Assembly: GCF_026914185.1 (NCBI RefSeq)
Contig: NC_070562.1
Location: 6,262,001-6,326,000, forward strand
Origin: Puccinia triticina
Taxonomy: Eukaryota > Basidiomycota > Pucciniomycetes > Pucciniales > Pucciniaceae
Reading direction: 5' to 3'
DNA: 64,000 nt
In this document: positions 1-10,529 of the stretch, one piece after another
How positions within the stretch are numbered: the stretch's first letter is position 1
Layout of the letters: each line of letters starts with the position of its first letter
The notes under the pieces: generated by a model
The model's input: only the letters and a program-made list of their open reading frames with translations
What the model was told of the DNA's origin: nothing
Database searches by the model: none
Translations under genes and position numbers: made by a program

Positions 1-1358
1 CAAGCAAATAGACCCGCCTTCTGACTGCTCGGACAAGCCTGTTCGACAACTTGTCGGACGGCCATGTGAGAGAGCTCCTTGGAAAGGCCAGTCCGAGGAC
101 TCGTCGGACCTGCTGATCAGTGATCCGACCAGATAATTGAGGTAGTATTGGGAGCTGAACGGAGCCATGGAAAGAGATTGTGGTCCGTTTGAAATATGTG
201 CATTGGAGGCTGCTTGCTCACCCATTGCTTCTCTTGAGTCTCCAGTTTTTTTTGGAGGGGGCAAAGAGGGAGAAGTAGACGTATGTGTGGATGCTCAGGC
301 CCATTTCTGTTTAAATAAGCCAAGGATCTGTCTGTTGGAGCGGCCGACAAGGGAGTGGGGGATGGTATTGAGGTGGGCAACAACACCTTTTCCTACTGCC
401 CATCCTCAAACGCGCTCTGCAGAAAGTCGCGATGAAGTTGAAGGGCAAGCAGGGTGTGGACCAGGAAGCTAACAAGCTCGTCGATGGCAAAGCTGAGGTA
501 ATGGGCCACGAGCCCGTCCACCCGGCGATTGAACAGCCACTTTTTGTACATGGTGATCAGGACTGGTTGACTGACTTTCTCCAAGCTTCAACTCAGCCTC
601 TCACATCATCGGCGTGCGGGGCAAGTTTGGGATCCTTTGATGGTCGCAATTGGTAAAGGGTGAGAAGGTCAAGTTCAAAATATGGTTGGGTGAGGGTTGC
701 TGGTCAACGCTGGACATAGCAACTGGACCAGTCAACGTGCAGGAAAGGGACAATGGCCACGGCGTGGCTTTTGGTGCAAGGGTACACAACGGTCTCGCAT
801 CCAATTGTAGTGGCTGGCACGGTTGCCTTGGAATTGATTACATTAATGAGGGCCGCGGTGTGGCGTCTGCGTAGACGTGAGCGAGTGTCCTGGCCTGCCG
901 AGGTTGAGAGCTTATAAAGAGGGGGGCCTGTTGTTGCAATTAATCCCCAGGCAATTGGAGATGTTGCACTTCCAGCTATCCATTGTCCTCAACCCCTCCG
1001 CTGTTGCACATGCACAGTCTGAGGGGCAAAGAGTGGGCCCCCCACGGGTCTGCAGCCTTTGCTGCGGGCCGGGGGCCTTCACGTCCATCACTTTTGACCC
1101 GTGCGCTTGATGCGGGCTGGGTGTTGAGCCTGGGGGCACGGCTTTGCCGCTGTTGGAAGGCTAGGTTGAGTGTGGTTAAATTTTTGTGTATTTTTTTTGT
1201 ATGTTTGTTGATAGGCTAAGTTGCAGTATTTTTCTTTTTCATTTTTGTATCTTGGGGAAACCCATGATTTTTTTTTTGTGATTTGATGTATTTATAGGGG
1301 GAACCCTTGATCTTTTTTTTTTTCAATTGTGGAAAAACTGTGTCTTTAATAAACTTGG
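1..1358 (+). other. Possible 5' LTR start of element B; no gene recognised
   Basis: I see no convincing protein here; the open frames are short and low in complexity. A plus-strand TATAAA lies at 913-918 and an AATAAA at 1348-1353. That spacing would suit the promoter and polyadenylation signal of a plus-strand LTR, and the internal start of plus-strand element B follows at 2514. I infer that this may be the left part of B's 5' LTR. No matching 3' LTR is in the window to confirm it, and its own 5' end would lie before position 1. Confidence 0.3.
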
Positions 1359-2505
1359 ATAAGACCCTAGGGGCACTTGAGGTTTTTCAGGCGTGAAGTT
1401 GGGCAGTTGGAGGCGCTCAGAAGAGGTAATCTTGAGGGCAGGGTGGTTACTGGACAGCTTCAGGGCGGAAATTGGGGCTAAAAATCACGAAAATAGGTAT
1501 TTTACCTGGCAAATCACAGGCTAAGGAGGCTGTTGAAGGCGGGTAAAATTCTAGTAGGTAATGTAAAGCTGGGGAATCTCCTTTTGGGCGGAGAAAGGGC
1601 CCTTTTTATAGCCTAGGCAGGCCTCCAGGGGCGCCCAGGGGACAGGGGGACACTTGTGGGCGCATTCTGAGGCAATTTGGTTGCGCTAGAAGGCGCTGTA
1701 GGTCGTGGAACCTTGGGGCTTGGATACAAGGGTTGCCAAGAGCCTTTTACAGAGGTTCTGCGTGTTTTTACACATGCCTTACACGTCATGGGGGCTGGTT
1801 TGGGGGTTCTGTGACTCTCATTTCCGTGGAAATGTGCCACAGAAGGTACTAGAACTGGCTTCTGTGTACTTGTACACGTGCAAGCAGTGCTTCATACATT
1901 TTCTGGAGGCGCTTATTAAGTGCTCCAGTTCATTTGATCCCTTCTACATATTTACTACAGTTGTAATTTACACGTAGTGAGGCTTGGGAGAAGCTGGGGC
2001 GCTTTCTAGTGTCACCTGTGCACGTTGCAAGAGCCTTTTTCCATCTAGAATGTTTTGATATTGAATGATGTGGTAATTACATCTTGTTTGGTGATTGATT
2101 ACATGTGTACAAGACATATAACACATGTAATATTGCTATTGGGGTGTATTCTAGCCCATTCTTACTTACTGGTAACCTGAGCGCTTTGGTTGCGGGCTAG
2201 TTTATGCATCATGCATATATGTACACTAGGAGCGCGGGCTTGAGCTCTAGGCAACAGAGCACGCGGGCTTGGGTGCGCCACGCAACAAACAAAGCCATCT
2301 TTTAAACTATACACAACACCTCAGTTACGTCACTGAAAATGGGTGTAAATATATGTACTTATATATATATGTGCATACAAGTGCATCCACGCGGGGCGTG
2401 ATGCACTTGCGCAAACTTTGAAGTTCAAGGAAGGGATAATAATTAAGGGTACTTGTAAGTGAGGTACCCTAGGTTATTTTACCCGTTGAATAAGAATCTT
2501 TTATA
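1359..2505 (-). repeat. LTR fragment of the element D family
   Basis: This stretch is nearly identical to 36383-37538, inside D's left LTR, and to 46854-47623, inside D's right LTR. Homology starts at ATAAG and stops after a shared CTTNTATA. Read on the minus strand it contains the same TATAAAAAGG promoter element near 1601-1612, so it is an LTR piece in minus orientation. Both LTR termini are missing. It sits directly before the primer-binding site of plus-strand element B, so it either inserted into B's 5' LTR or was joined there by deletion. Confidence 0.8.
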
Positions 2506-2513
2506 CCTGACTT

Positions 2514-2527
2514 TTGGGGGCCTCATT
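2514..2527 (+). other. Primer-binding-site-like sequence of element B
   Basis: TTGGGGGCCTCATT is identical to the sequence that follows the 5' LTR of element A (minus strand, 14005-14022). Elements C and D have the related TTGGGGGTTTGG and TTGGGGGTCTGG in the same place. It is preceded by ACCTGACT, which resembles a decayed GCTGACA LTR end. I infer that this marks the left edge of B's internal region. The primer tRNA was not identified. Confidence 0.55.
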
Positions 2528-3312
2528 ATTTTTTTTCCCGGACCTGCGGTTTTTTCATCACCTCATTGTTCCTCATTGCTCTGCTCACCAAGTCCAGCCA
2601 ATCGTTTGCCTGTTTTTCAGTTTGCACCAACTGATCTGTGCTTTTCCATCATCTCTCTTCCTACTATCTGTGTGCGTTGCTCCGTGGAAACATTCAGTTA
2701 TACTCGCTCGCTTGAGAACTTTGCAACATCACTCGGAATCTTCGCAGAACCTATACATACTATTAAGCCAGTCCTTTGGACTGCCTCACCCTATCAAACA
2801 ATAGATAATCATTTGGACTCCGTCAGTGTTGTCCCGTCAGACTTCCCTCCACAGCTTCTTTGTGTCGGACTGTTGACCCAATAGAAGCTTGGATCTGCCA
2901 GCGATAGGGTTAAACTCAGTTGCTAGCATCCCAGGCCCACAAGGAGTCAACAGAGCGGCAACCAATAACGGTGTAGCCGCACTTTTTGACTCTCTGTTTG
3001 TCCCTACCGGCAATACAGCCAGGCCTTTGATGAACCGCAGGGTAACCCAAGCTTCCCAGGCTCTGAGTGCTACAGCCCCGGCTGCACTGCCTGTCAAACC
3101 GGTGTTGCGTAGGTTCATAGATCATATCCACGCTCAAGCTCCACCAGAGCCCGCGCCAGCTCCACCTACAGCCAAAAATACCGTGGTCACTAGTCAAGAG
3201 TTGAACAACGGCCAGGTCAATTGAGATATCCCAGGAACCAATCATCCTTGTCAAGTGTCAGAAGTGCTGACGACCATAATTACTGAGGGTTTGTTTTTGA
3301 TCTAAGGATATC
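2528..3312 (+). other. 5' leader of element B
   Basis: This is the region between the primer-binding site and the first Gag-like frame. The longest open stretch, 2889-3224, encodes a Pro/Ala/Asn-rich segment with no domain I recognise. In elements C and D the equivalent region carries spliced leader exons, so parts of this stretch may be exon and intron remnants. I see no LTR or other insertion inside it. Confidence 0.4.
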
Positions 3313-4459
3313 ATGGCTCCCCCAAAGAAAACTACCTCTAACGCTGGTTCTAAATCATTGTCCACCAGAGCCGGCAAACCCAAACTTGTCCCAGCAGGAG
3401 ATTTTAAGCAAGGAGGAGGAGGACATCGAGTTCAGTCCGGCAACAGAGCTGATCATCCAGACCCACCTGCGATTCAGGGAGGTGTTCCAACAGGCGATGG
3501 CGGCCTTGAACTACAAGCAGATGGTGCTCTTCAGGGACCAATTGATCCCAACCCACAACACCTTAGTGAGACTGATTGGGTGGGAGGGGCTATCCCACAT
3601 AACGGAGGGGTGGAATCCTCACAACATGCGCCCCAGGCCCGCCAAACCACCGGCTCAGATTCCAAGAGGGCCAGCTCACCCGGCGGCGGCTTGCCCCAAC
3701 GCCAGGAACGCGAGGAACCGTCAACTGCAGCCGCACGGCCAGCCAAACCAACAGGCGAGACCGGCGTTAGCACCGCAGGCAAACCAGCAAGGGCAGGGTT
3801 GGATGCGGGGCCGCCAGCACTACAGAAACCAAGTTTATAGGGAATTTTTCCGCATGAGCCGCACAATCCAAGGGGGCTACCAAGCAATAGATCAATTGCA
3901 AAGCAGGAACCAAGGGAACCAGTGGGACTTACACTAAAAGAGGCTACAGGGTTGCTTTCCTACATTTTCCGCCAAATAGAGAAAGTTGTGGATGGGAACT
4001 CCAAACAAATAGTTACCCAGTTAGATCAATCTATTAAGAATGTTGTTTCTTCTCTTTCATCTGAAGTCTCTATTCCCATGTCCAACAAGATATCACATGT
4101 TCAGGACTTAACTCAAACACATGCCAAATCAATGACATTTTCTATGACAAATTTGCTCAGTGTGAGCAACTCAACCTCTGTCACGGCGCAATCTTGTGTT
4201 GAAACTTTGAATTTTGTCTCCAAGGAAATGGATTCATGAGTTAAATCAGTGAAAACAACACAAGCTGAGCGGTTGCCAAACCTGGATTTGTCAAGGTTTG
4301 AGCAGCTCTTTTCCACGTCTCTACAAACCGCTGTGGATACAATATTACCGGCGGTGCTTACTTGACCTGTGTGCAATCCTGACAAGCTGGTAGCAGCTAT
4401 TCAGGATCTGGACGCCAAGGTGCATCACCTAGAGGCAGCTATTGAGTTGAAACCCATAA
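3313..4459 (+). pseudogene. Element B gag, 5' part (ORF1 and start of ORF2)
   Basis: A basic N-terminal stretch starts at ATG 3313. From 3386 a helical segment followed by a Gln/Arg/Pro-rich tail runs to a TAA at 3935-3937 (ORF1). ORF2 opens in the -1 frame around 3922 and encodes a helical, coiled-coil-like region like that of elements A, C and D. ORF2 has in-frame TGA codons at 4237-4239 and again before 4370, so the gene is dead. At 4459 the frame is cut by element A. It resumes at 14437 in the same frame once one copy of the duplication CATAA is removed. Confidence 0.75.
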
Positions 4460-5194
4460 TGTGAGCCTGTGTCTATTATGTAACAGCAGAACACAAGGAA
4501 AGAGGGGGGAAATAGTTTGGATTTCTTGGGATAAAGAAATACAAACTGAGAGAGAGGAAGAGAAAGAGAGAGAAAAGAGAAGATCAGGCCTAGCCTTTAA
4601 GTCTTTATTAATTGATCTGGGCTATTCTCAACCTGGAAAAGTTGGATGCCAGCTGTGCCAGGCCAAAAAGAGTGCAACAGCCTCCACTCACAACAAGGAA
4701 ACATTGGTGGGATTCAGAAGTAGGGTTACTACTCTGCTCTGGTTTTATAGGTCTTAACCAGAGATAACCTTTTGATCTTTTATGATTGGAAGAGTTGAAG
4801 AAATGAAGAAAAAATCAAGAGCAGCGGAGTTTCACTCTGGATAAGCAAGGTTCAGTGAAAGAGTTTACTTACTGTCAATATCCTAGGCGCCTGTGATGGT
4901 AGGTATACTGGGAGCTTGGTAATCTCTTTGGTGGTGATCCTGGGTTATCTGGGGTGTGTTTCTGGTGTGCTGAAGTCTGTAGATCCTCCTGAGGCAAGGG
5001 GGATCCGGGCTTCAAAAATTTTCACAGTTTGCTTCTGTAATTACATATGTACATGTGGTTTTATGCGCCTGGTAGCGCTGACACGTCACAACTGCGCATG
5101 CGCGCCACAACTCAATAACTCAGCAAAGGAGTACAGTTACAAAGAATTGGTAAGTTGTAACTAGGGTTAAAATTGCATGAGGAAACAGAATATG

Positions 5195-5409
5195 TGTTGA
5201 GTTGTCTGTTAGTCTGCTACCATGATGTATCACCACAGTATGGAGGGCTGTTGGATCGACCCATGAGCACTACCAACCAACCACCCAGCTGGCAGTCACA
5301 AGCGTTTGTAGCCTAGTTGGTAAAGGCAGCACTCTAGTATGTGTCTCAGCATAGCTGAGGTCGTGAGTTTGACTCTCACCAGACACATCTTCATTTGACA
5401 GTCTCTACA
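5195..5409 (+). repeat. TRIM left LTR
   Basis: 215 bp, starting TGTTGAG and ending CTCTACA. It is the same length as the right LTR, with six substitutions between them. It carries the tRNA-like sequence at 5302-5386. Confidence 0.95.
5302..5386 (+). ncRNA. tRNA-like sequence inside the TRIM left LTR
   Basis: This is an 85-nt tRNA-like fold. The acceptor stem GCGTTTG/CAGACAC has one mismatch. The D-arm is GCC/GGC around TAGTTGGTAAA. The anticodon arm is GCAC/GTGT, with an 8-nt loop containing TAG. A long variable arm is formed by CTCAGC/GCTGAG, and the T-arm is GTGAG/CTCAC around TTTGACT. The A box TAGCCTAGTTGG (5309-5320) fits the Pol III consensus. The B box GAGTTTGACTC is close to it. The length and long variable arm suggest descent from a class II tRNA (Leu or Ser). 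The misfit anticodon loop and acceptor mismatch argue against a working tRNA gene. Confidence 0.75.
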
Positions 5410-5616
5410 GGTTATGAGCCCAGAGCTACCTGAGCGCTACTTGCTTACAATAGAGACTTGATGAATTTGTGAATGCTTACTTGTAAGACCACGCAAACCC
5501 CTATAAGCCTACATCTAGATCACGGGTTCAATCCCTACACTGATCATCTTTCCTGGGTCTCATTTCCACTCTCTCTTGGGGTCAATCCCCACTTCCCATC
5601 ATGTAGCAAGGGGGGG
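5410..5616 (+). other. TRIM internal region with primer site, B-box-like motif and polypurine tract
   Basis: It starts with the primer-binding site GGTTATGAGCCC and ends with AGCAAGGGGGGG. Near 5522-5540 it contains GGGTTCAATCCC, a good Pol III B-box match. Near 5578 there is a TGGGG/CCCCA hairpin. I see no open frame. Confidence 0.85.
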
Positions 5617-5831
5617 TGTTGAGCTGTCTGTTAGTCTGCTACCATGATGTATCACCACAGTATGGAGGGCTGTTGGATCAACCCATGAGCACTACCAACC
5701 AACCACCCAGCTGGCAGTCACAACCGTCTGTAGCCTAGTTGGTAAAGGCAGCACTCTAGTATGTGTCTCAGCATAGCTGAGGTCATGAGTTTGACTCTCA
5801 CCAGACACATCTTCATTTTACAGTCTCTACA
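5617..5831 (+). repeat. TRIM right LTR
   Basis: 215 bp, TGTTGAG to CTCTACA, followed by the duplication ATATG at 5832-5836. Confidence 0.95.
5724..5808 (+). ncRNA. tRNA-like sequence inside the TRIM right LTR
   Basis: It sits at the same offset as in the left LTR. The D-arm, variable arm and A box are identical. The acceptor strand is CCGTCTG and so loses one more pair. One G-to-A change falls just before the T-arm. The fold is otherwise kept. Confidence 0.7.
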
Positions 5832-5944
5832 ATATGAAGTCAGAACAAAGATATCTGTTAAGATGAAAAAGATATGAATTAATTCATATGTAATCAGTAT
5901 AAAAAGGCAGACTTTAGGTCAGCTGTGTTGACTCTAAGGCTGAC

Positions 5945-6263
5945 ATTCCCTACCACCAAAAAGGTTGGATTTCTGTAAGAAATTAAACCATAGGGGTAGA
6001 CCTCTTCTCACTTCTGAACTTCCTGAGAAAGATAGCAGAGTCTGGAATGTCCTTCTCAAGGAGCCATTCATCATGATCAGCACTCATACCTTTGTATCTA
6101 GCTAATTACATCATCACATCTCTGTTCTCTACTCTCAATCTTTTCTCTCTGAGAATCTTCTGTATGACTTTACTCTGGGGGGTCTTCTCCATGGGTGGTA
6201 TGACAACTTTAACCTTCTGTCTTAGGGGGAACTTGTCTGGATTGGGGTCTTTCCATGGTTTCA
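5945..6263 (-). pseudogene. Element A integrase C-terminus and chromodomain
   Basis: On the minus strand, about 6263-6150 encodes the segment SRKHPTFPVSL after the GPF region. About 6095-5985 encodes a chromodomain-like end with DEWLLEKDIPDSAIFLRKF. The chromodomain is the chromovirus targeting module. It is out of frame with the upstream integrase because an internal deletion joins the catalytic core to this tail. The polypurine tract follows immediately. Confidence 0.75.
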
Positions 6264-6815
6264 CTAGGCTGACAGGGAATGTAGGATGTTTTCTGCTGTC
6301 ATCCTTTCAGCTAGACCATCAGTCTGGGGGTGGTAAGCAGTAGAAAAGGAGAGTTTTGTTCCTAGCATACTGTGCAATCCAGTCCAGAATTCAGATGTGA
6401 ATTTGGGATCTCTGTCAGAGATGATTATTCTTGGGATGCCAGTTCTAGGCATTACTCTGATCCAAAACAGTATGGCAGTGTCCATTGCAGAGTCATCCTT
6501 GAAGCAAGGCACAAATATTGGAGTCTTGGAGTATCTGTCTACTATTACCAGACAAGCATTGAAACTAGCAGCTCCTCCTGGAGACAAGGAAGTTACCCAA
6601 TCCATGTTTATCACATCCCATGGTTTAGAAGGTTCTTCTATCTTCATGAGTAGTCCAAATCTCTTTCCTGTAGCCTTATTGGCCTTCTGGCATCTGTCAC
6701 AAGAAGAGCAATATTCACCAGTATCTTGTCTCCAATTAGCCCACCAGGCAGTATCAGCCACTTTCTCCAAGGCCTTGTCTTCAGAAAGGTGACCAGAGTA
6801 GACACTGTCATGGCA
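6264..6815 (-). pseudogene. Element A integrase core (truncated)
   Basis: This is the DDE integrase that inserts the cDNA. The zinc-binding C..C pair is in YCSSCDRCQK. The catalytic residues are visible as NMDWVTS (D), SDRDPKF (D) and GLAERM (E). Straight after the E motif the frame runs into TAENILHS and a stop. The roughly 190 residues that C and D have between GLAERM and the SRKHP motif are missing, so the enzyme is deleted internally. It is preceded by RNase H. Confidence 0.85.
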
Positions 6816-7562
6816 TTAATGCAAGATTGTGTTAATGCTGTCTTTGTCAGCTAGAACCAGGACAGAATTGTGTTTTTCTCTGAAGTAGATGGGGCCATCA
6901 AATAGAGAGAAACTTCCTTCATCATATAGCTTTCTCCAAGGTTCCTGCAGAGAGTTTTTCAGTTGAGAATCCTTGGCCTCTTTCAGCAAAAGCTCAGACA
7001 AAATAACAGTGTTCTTATCTTGTTGGTAACCTTCTCTCACTGAGTCAAAGAATTCATTCTTGAAAGTAGAGACATGGATGCCCATGATGGGGAATCTATC
7101 ATCATCTTTGTCTTCAGGGTCATAAGCTGGGTTACTTGGATCATTTGGCAAAGCCCATCTGCTAAGTCCATCAGCATTCTTGTGAATATTACCATCTCTG
7201 TGGATTATGGTCATATTGCCTCTGTATTCTTGAATAGCAATCTGCCATCTGAGCATGTGTCTATTGGGAGTCTTCATGTTCAGCAGTGATCTCAAAGCTG
7301 TGCAATCTGTTACAACATGAAATACACTGCCATCCAAGTAATAATGGAGTTTTTCCAGAGCCCAAACCAGACACAAGCATTCAAGTTGACTAGCACCATA
7401 TCTTGTTTCACTGTCCTTCAGTTGTCTGGATATGAAAGCAATGGGTCCTTCTTTTCTTACTCCATCAATGACTTGTACTTGATGTAAAGCAGCACCTAGA
7501 CCAGTCATGCTAGCATCTACATATAGTGTGAAGGGATGGGCCCAGTCTGGGAACAGTAGCAA
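6816..7562 (-). pseudogene. Element A RNase H domain and linker
   Basis: This is the Ty3-type RNase H that removes template RNA. Catalytic acidic positions are seen in [13 protein letters not shown], in the E of [13 protein letters not shown], in VTDCTAL and in NADGLSRW. It follows RT with a frame break near 7563-7595, so it is no longer fused to it. The linker to integrase is intact. The stop at 6816 comes shortly before integrase. Confidence 0.85.
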
Positions 7563-8378
7563 GGGAGCTGTGTTCAGTTTTTATTTCAACAGGTTTTATG
7601 CCACTATCCTATGATGATTCATCTCATATATGACATCTATCCTGGTAAGTTCAGTAAGAGGCTTTGCTATCTCAGCAAACTTCTCAATGTGCTGTCTGTA
7701 GTAACCAGCAAAACCAAGAAAGGATTGCATTTCTTTCCTACTACCAGGCACAGGCTTTTGGAGGACAGCAGCTACTTTGTTCTGGTCTATTCCTATGGCA
7801 ATTCCAGAGACAAGATGGCCTAGAGCTTTGATCTGATCAAATCCAAAGTTACACTTCTTCAGGGAGATTTTCATGTTCATGTTGATGACAACTTTAAGGA
7901 TCCTTTTTATCCGAGTCAGGTGTTCTTCCCAAGTATTGGACATAATGATAATATCATCAATGTAGAAAATGACCCACTTCTCATCAATCTCTTTTCTGAA
8001 TTCAATGTCCATCATTCTCTGGAAATGGGAGGGGGCATTCTTGATTCCAAAGGGCATCCTCAGGTATTCATAGATTCCTTTGTGCATAATAATCCTCAGC
8101 AGGTGTCTGGAATCTTCTGCAATGACATTCTGATGAAAGCCTTTGAGTACATCCATGCTAGTCAGAAATTTAGCTTTGGCTAGATTGTTCAGAGTCTCAC
8201 TGATCTTGGGAATGGGATATCTGTCTGAAGCAGTGTAGGAGTTTAGAGCTCTGAAATCTCCTACCATTCTGGACTTCCCATTATGCCAGGCAATGATAAC
8301 AGGAGTGGTGATCTCAACTACTTCATTATGGCCAACTTTCCTTAGAACATTCAGGTTTACTAGCTCTTCAATATGTTG
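7563..8378 (-). pseudogene. Element A reverse transcriptase
   Basis: This is the Ty3/gypsy RT that copies element RNA into DNA. Visible blocks are SRMVGDFRALNSY, DVLKGFHQN, MPFGIKNAPSHFQRMMD, the catalytic FYIDDIIIMS, and QSFLGFAGYYRQH. An in-frame TAA at 8379-8381 cuts it from the Gag-protease frame. A frame break near 7595 separates RNase H. All key RT residues are present, so inactivation looks recent. Confidence 0.88.
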
Positions 8379-10529
8379 TTAAAGGGCTTCCCTGCTTTTG
8401 GGGCTGGCAGGATAAGGAGGTCTTCTGAGAAGAGGAGGATGAGGCCTTTCAGTTGTCAACTTGAGATGAACTTCATGACCCTTGATGGCACCAAGGGGCT
8501 GGTTGGTGTTAGAGAAAGCAAGTTTGTTATTATAGAGGACTTCAAATAGCTTCTCTTTCTGCTCAATAGTTAACTTATCACTGAAATTGGCTTCACAGAG
8601 TTCTTCTACAATAAATTGCTGCAGTTGAGGATGGGACTTCTTTACAGCAGAAATTTCATTGGAAGGACTCATTTTCTCCAGATGATGAGATTTAAAACTG
8701 AATTTCTTCATCTTGTTCTCATTTCCAATGGTAAAGAATCTCTCTTTGCTGTTTGTGATATCAAAACCATAAAGAGACATGTAATCATTTCCAAGGATAA
8801 GGTAGTTTATTCTTGCATTTTTCATAACTACAAATTCTGCTAGAATTCTAATGGAACCTTTAGTGTGAGGGAAAATTAAAGCCATTTCTATTATGCCCAT
8901 TGGCTGTAATTGATCACTACAGCTGTGGAATTTAGCATGATTAATTGGCATGAGTTTGCTTTCCCATTCTGGTATTATAGAATCTAGCAATTTGTTGCTG
9001 ATGATTGAACAAGAAGCTCCACTATCCAGAAGGCATGAGTGCTCTTTGGAATCAATAAGGACAGTAGTGAGATTTACTTTCCCAGTGAGATGAGCTTTTC
9101 CTCTATCAGGTTTACATTTCATGAGTCTGTCATCCTCTATGTGGGAAGATTGACAGGATTTGTCCCAGGTCTGGGGTTGATGAGTCTCAGCTTGGATTTC
9201 AGCAATGGAGAATTCTTGATTTATCTCAAATTCTACAGCATGAGCTCCAAAATCAAAGTCAACCAAAGGATCATAGTTGCTACCATTTCCATTGTCCATG
9301 GCAATGATCATGTGGTTGGTTCTATGATTCTCTTCTTCTTCATCTAGCTCAGATTCAGACTTCAGTTGCTCACCTTGATCTTTTCCATTGTCACTCTTGG
9401 CATCATCATCATCATCCATTCCCACATTGTTTATCCTGTTCTTCTTCTTAGGGCATTCCCTGGAGAGGTGGCCAATTTGTTTACAGAAATGACATATAAG
9501 TTTGTCCTTGTCAGGGGCAGAGACAGGATTCATTTTTGAGGAGGACTCAGTTGGCTTATCAGCTTTCTCAGGAGTAGGATTATTTCTCCATTGGGATCTG
9601 TTTGGGGCATTATAACTGTTTGTCTCAGGCTTGTTCCTTTTCATGACTCTATCTATGACTTCTTCAGCAATTATAACCATGTCAAAGCTCATTTCAGTAG
9701 CATCTCTCTTATATCTGCTTTTAACAGCATGCTCAAGATTTGGAGGGCATTGCTTTAGGATCTTCTCACAAATGAGATACTCACTGAGCTCAGGTTGATA
9801 AGCTTTCAGTCTTTCTCTTTGAGTACCAAAACATTTATGAATCCTTCTTCCATCACAAGTAAAGTGATCACTTTCAAACTCCTGTTGCATTTTCCATTTC
9901 CAGTTATCAGTACCAAATTTGTTTCTGATGGCATTCCTCCACCATGCCCAAGACTTGTTCCCACACTTATCTCTGATTCCAAGGTACCAGTTTCTAGCAG
10001 TGTCAGTCAAGATGATTGTCAGTCTACTAATTATCATATGGTCCAACATTAAATAGTCTCTGACAAGGATATCAGTGTTCTTGATCCATAGCTCATGATT
10101 GTAAGGCAATTCTCCTGAGAACTTCTCCCAATCACTGTTTTTTGGTATGCCTTTCCACAGCTCTTTCCTCATATCAAAGTCAATTGGTCCATGATCAATG
10201 TAAGGGAATTTATCATTGGGAAATGGACTGTTATGATTGTTAGCTGGTTTGGAGAAGTTGGGTTTATCTGATTGGTGAGAGTCAGGTAGAGGAGTATTTT
10301 CCATGGCAGGAAGTGGTCTGTGGGAAACAAAATGAGCAGGATTTCTCAGATTGTCTTGCTGGTGTTGGCCCTCACTCTGGGCATTAAGCACTGGATTATT
10401 ATAGTTGAGATGAGGGGGACAGTCTCTATCAGCAGGTCCAATCAATTGCTCTAACTTGGTGTTGGTGCTATTTACTACAGAAGAAATGTCACAGAGTCTT
10501 CTTTTAGTCTGCTCAAATCTATTGTAACT
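8379..10529 (-). pseudogene. Element A gag (capsid, CCHC) and protease
   Basis: The frame is open from 10445 (688 codons) and runs in frame back to the solo LTR at 10530. From the N-terminus it has a Pro/Asn-rich linker, a capsid-like region (about residues 70-270, FDMRKELWKGIP to DRVMKRNK), a zinc knuckle CHFCKQIGHLSREC of CX2CX4HX4C type, an acidic linker, and an aspartic protease with the canonical DSG in LLDSGASCS, followed by the linker to RT. Gag packages RNA and the protease matures Gag-Pol. The solo LTR at 10530-11498 cuts off the Gag N-terminus. The frame is continuous across it when the LTR and one duplication are ignored. Confidence 0.87.

Larger units (their letters stand above)
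5195..5831 (+). mobile_element. TRIM element (miniature LTR retrotransposon)
   Basis: The element has two 215-bp LTRs (TGTTGAG to CTCTACA), about 97% identical with six differences, around a 207-bp core. A perfect 5-bp duplication ATATG lies at 5190-5194 and 5832-5836. The core begins with GGTTATGAGCCC (5410-5421), complementary to the anticodon arm of initiator tRNA-Met, as in copia half-tRNA priming. It ends with the polypurine tract AGCAAGGGGGGG (5605-5616). There is no coding capacity. Primer site, polypurine tract and LTR start match copia element E at 27659-33820, so an E-like element probably mobilised it. Each LTR contains a tRNA-like sequence. The element is young compared with the LTR it sits in. 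Confidence 0.95.
4460..5944 (-). repeat. 3' LTR of element A, split by a TRIM
   Basis: Without the TRIM and one 5-bp duplication the LTR is about 843 bp. Its left 400 bp match the 5' LTR at 14024-14431 at roughly 98% identity. The minus strand carries a CTATAAAACC promoter motif near 4745. The polypurine tract that primes plus-strand synthesis lies just inside, read on the minus strand from 5945-5962 (GGTAGGGAA next to the LTR). Termini are TGT and ACA. Confidence 0.9.

Noticed and set aside
1613..1977. Conserved small proteins repeated at 36637-37001 and 47108-47472
   Set aside because: Their repetition is explained by LTR copies. They overlap the promoter region and have no other support.
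2459..2884. 141-residue protein with hydrophobic start
   Set aside because: It begins inside an LTR fragment and runs over the primer-binding site. No coding signal was seen.
5302..5386. Functional nuclear tRNA gene
   Set aside because: The anticodon loop has eight bases, the acceptor has a mismatch, and the sequence lies within duplicated LTRs. It is tRNA-derived rather than a working tRNA.
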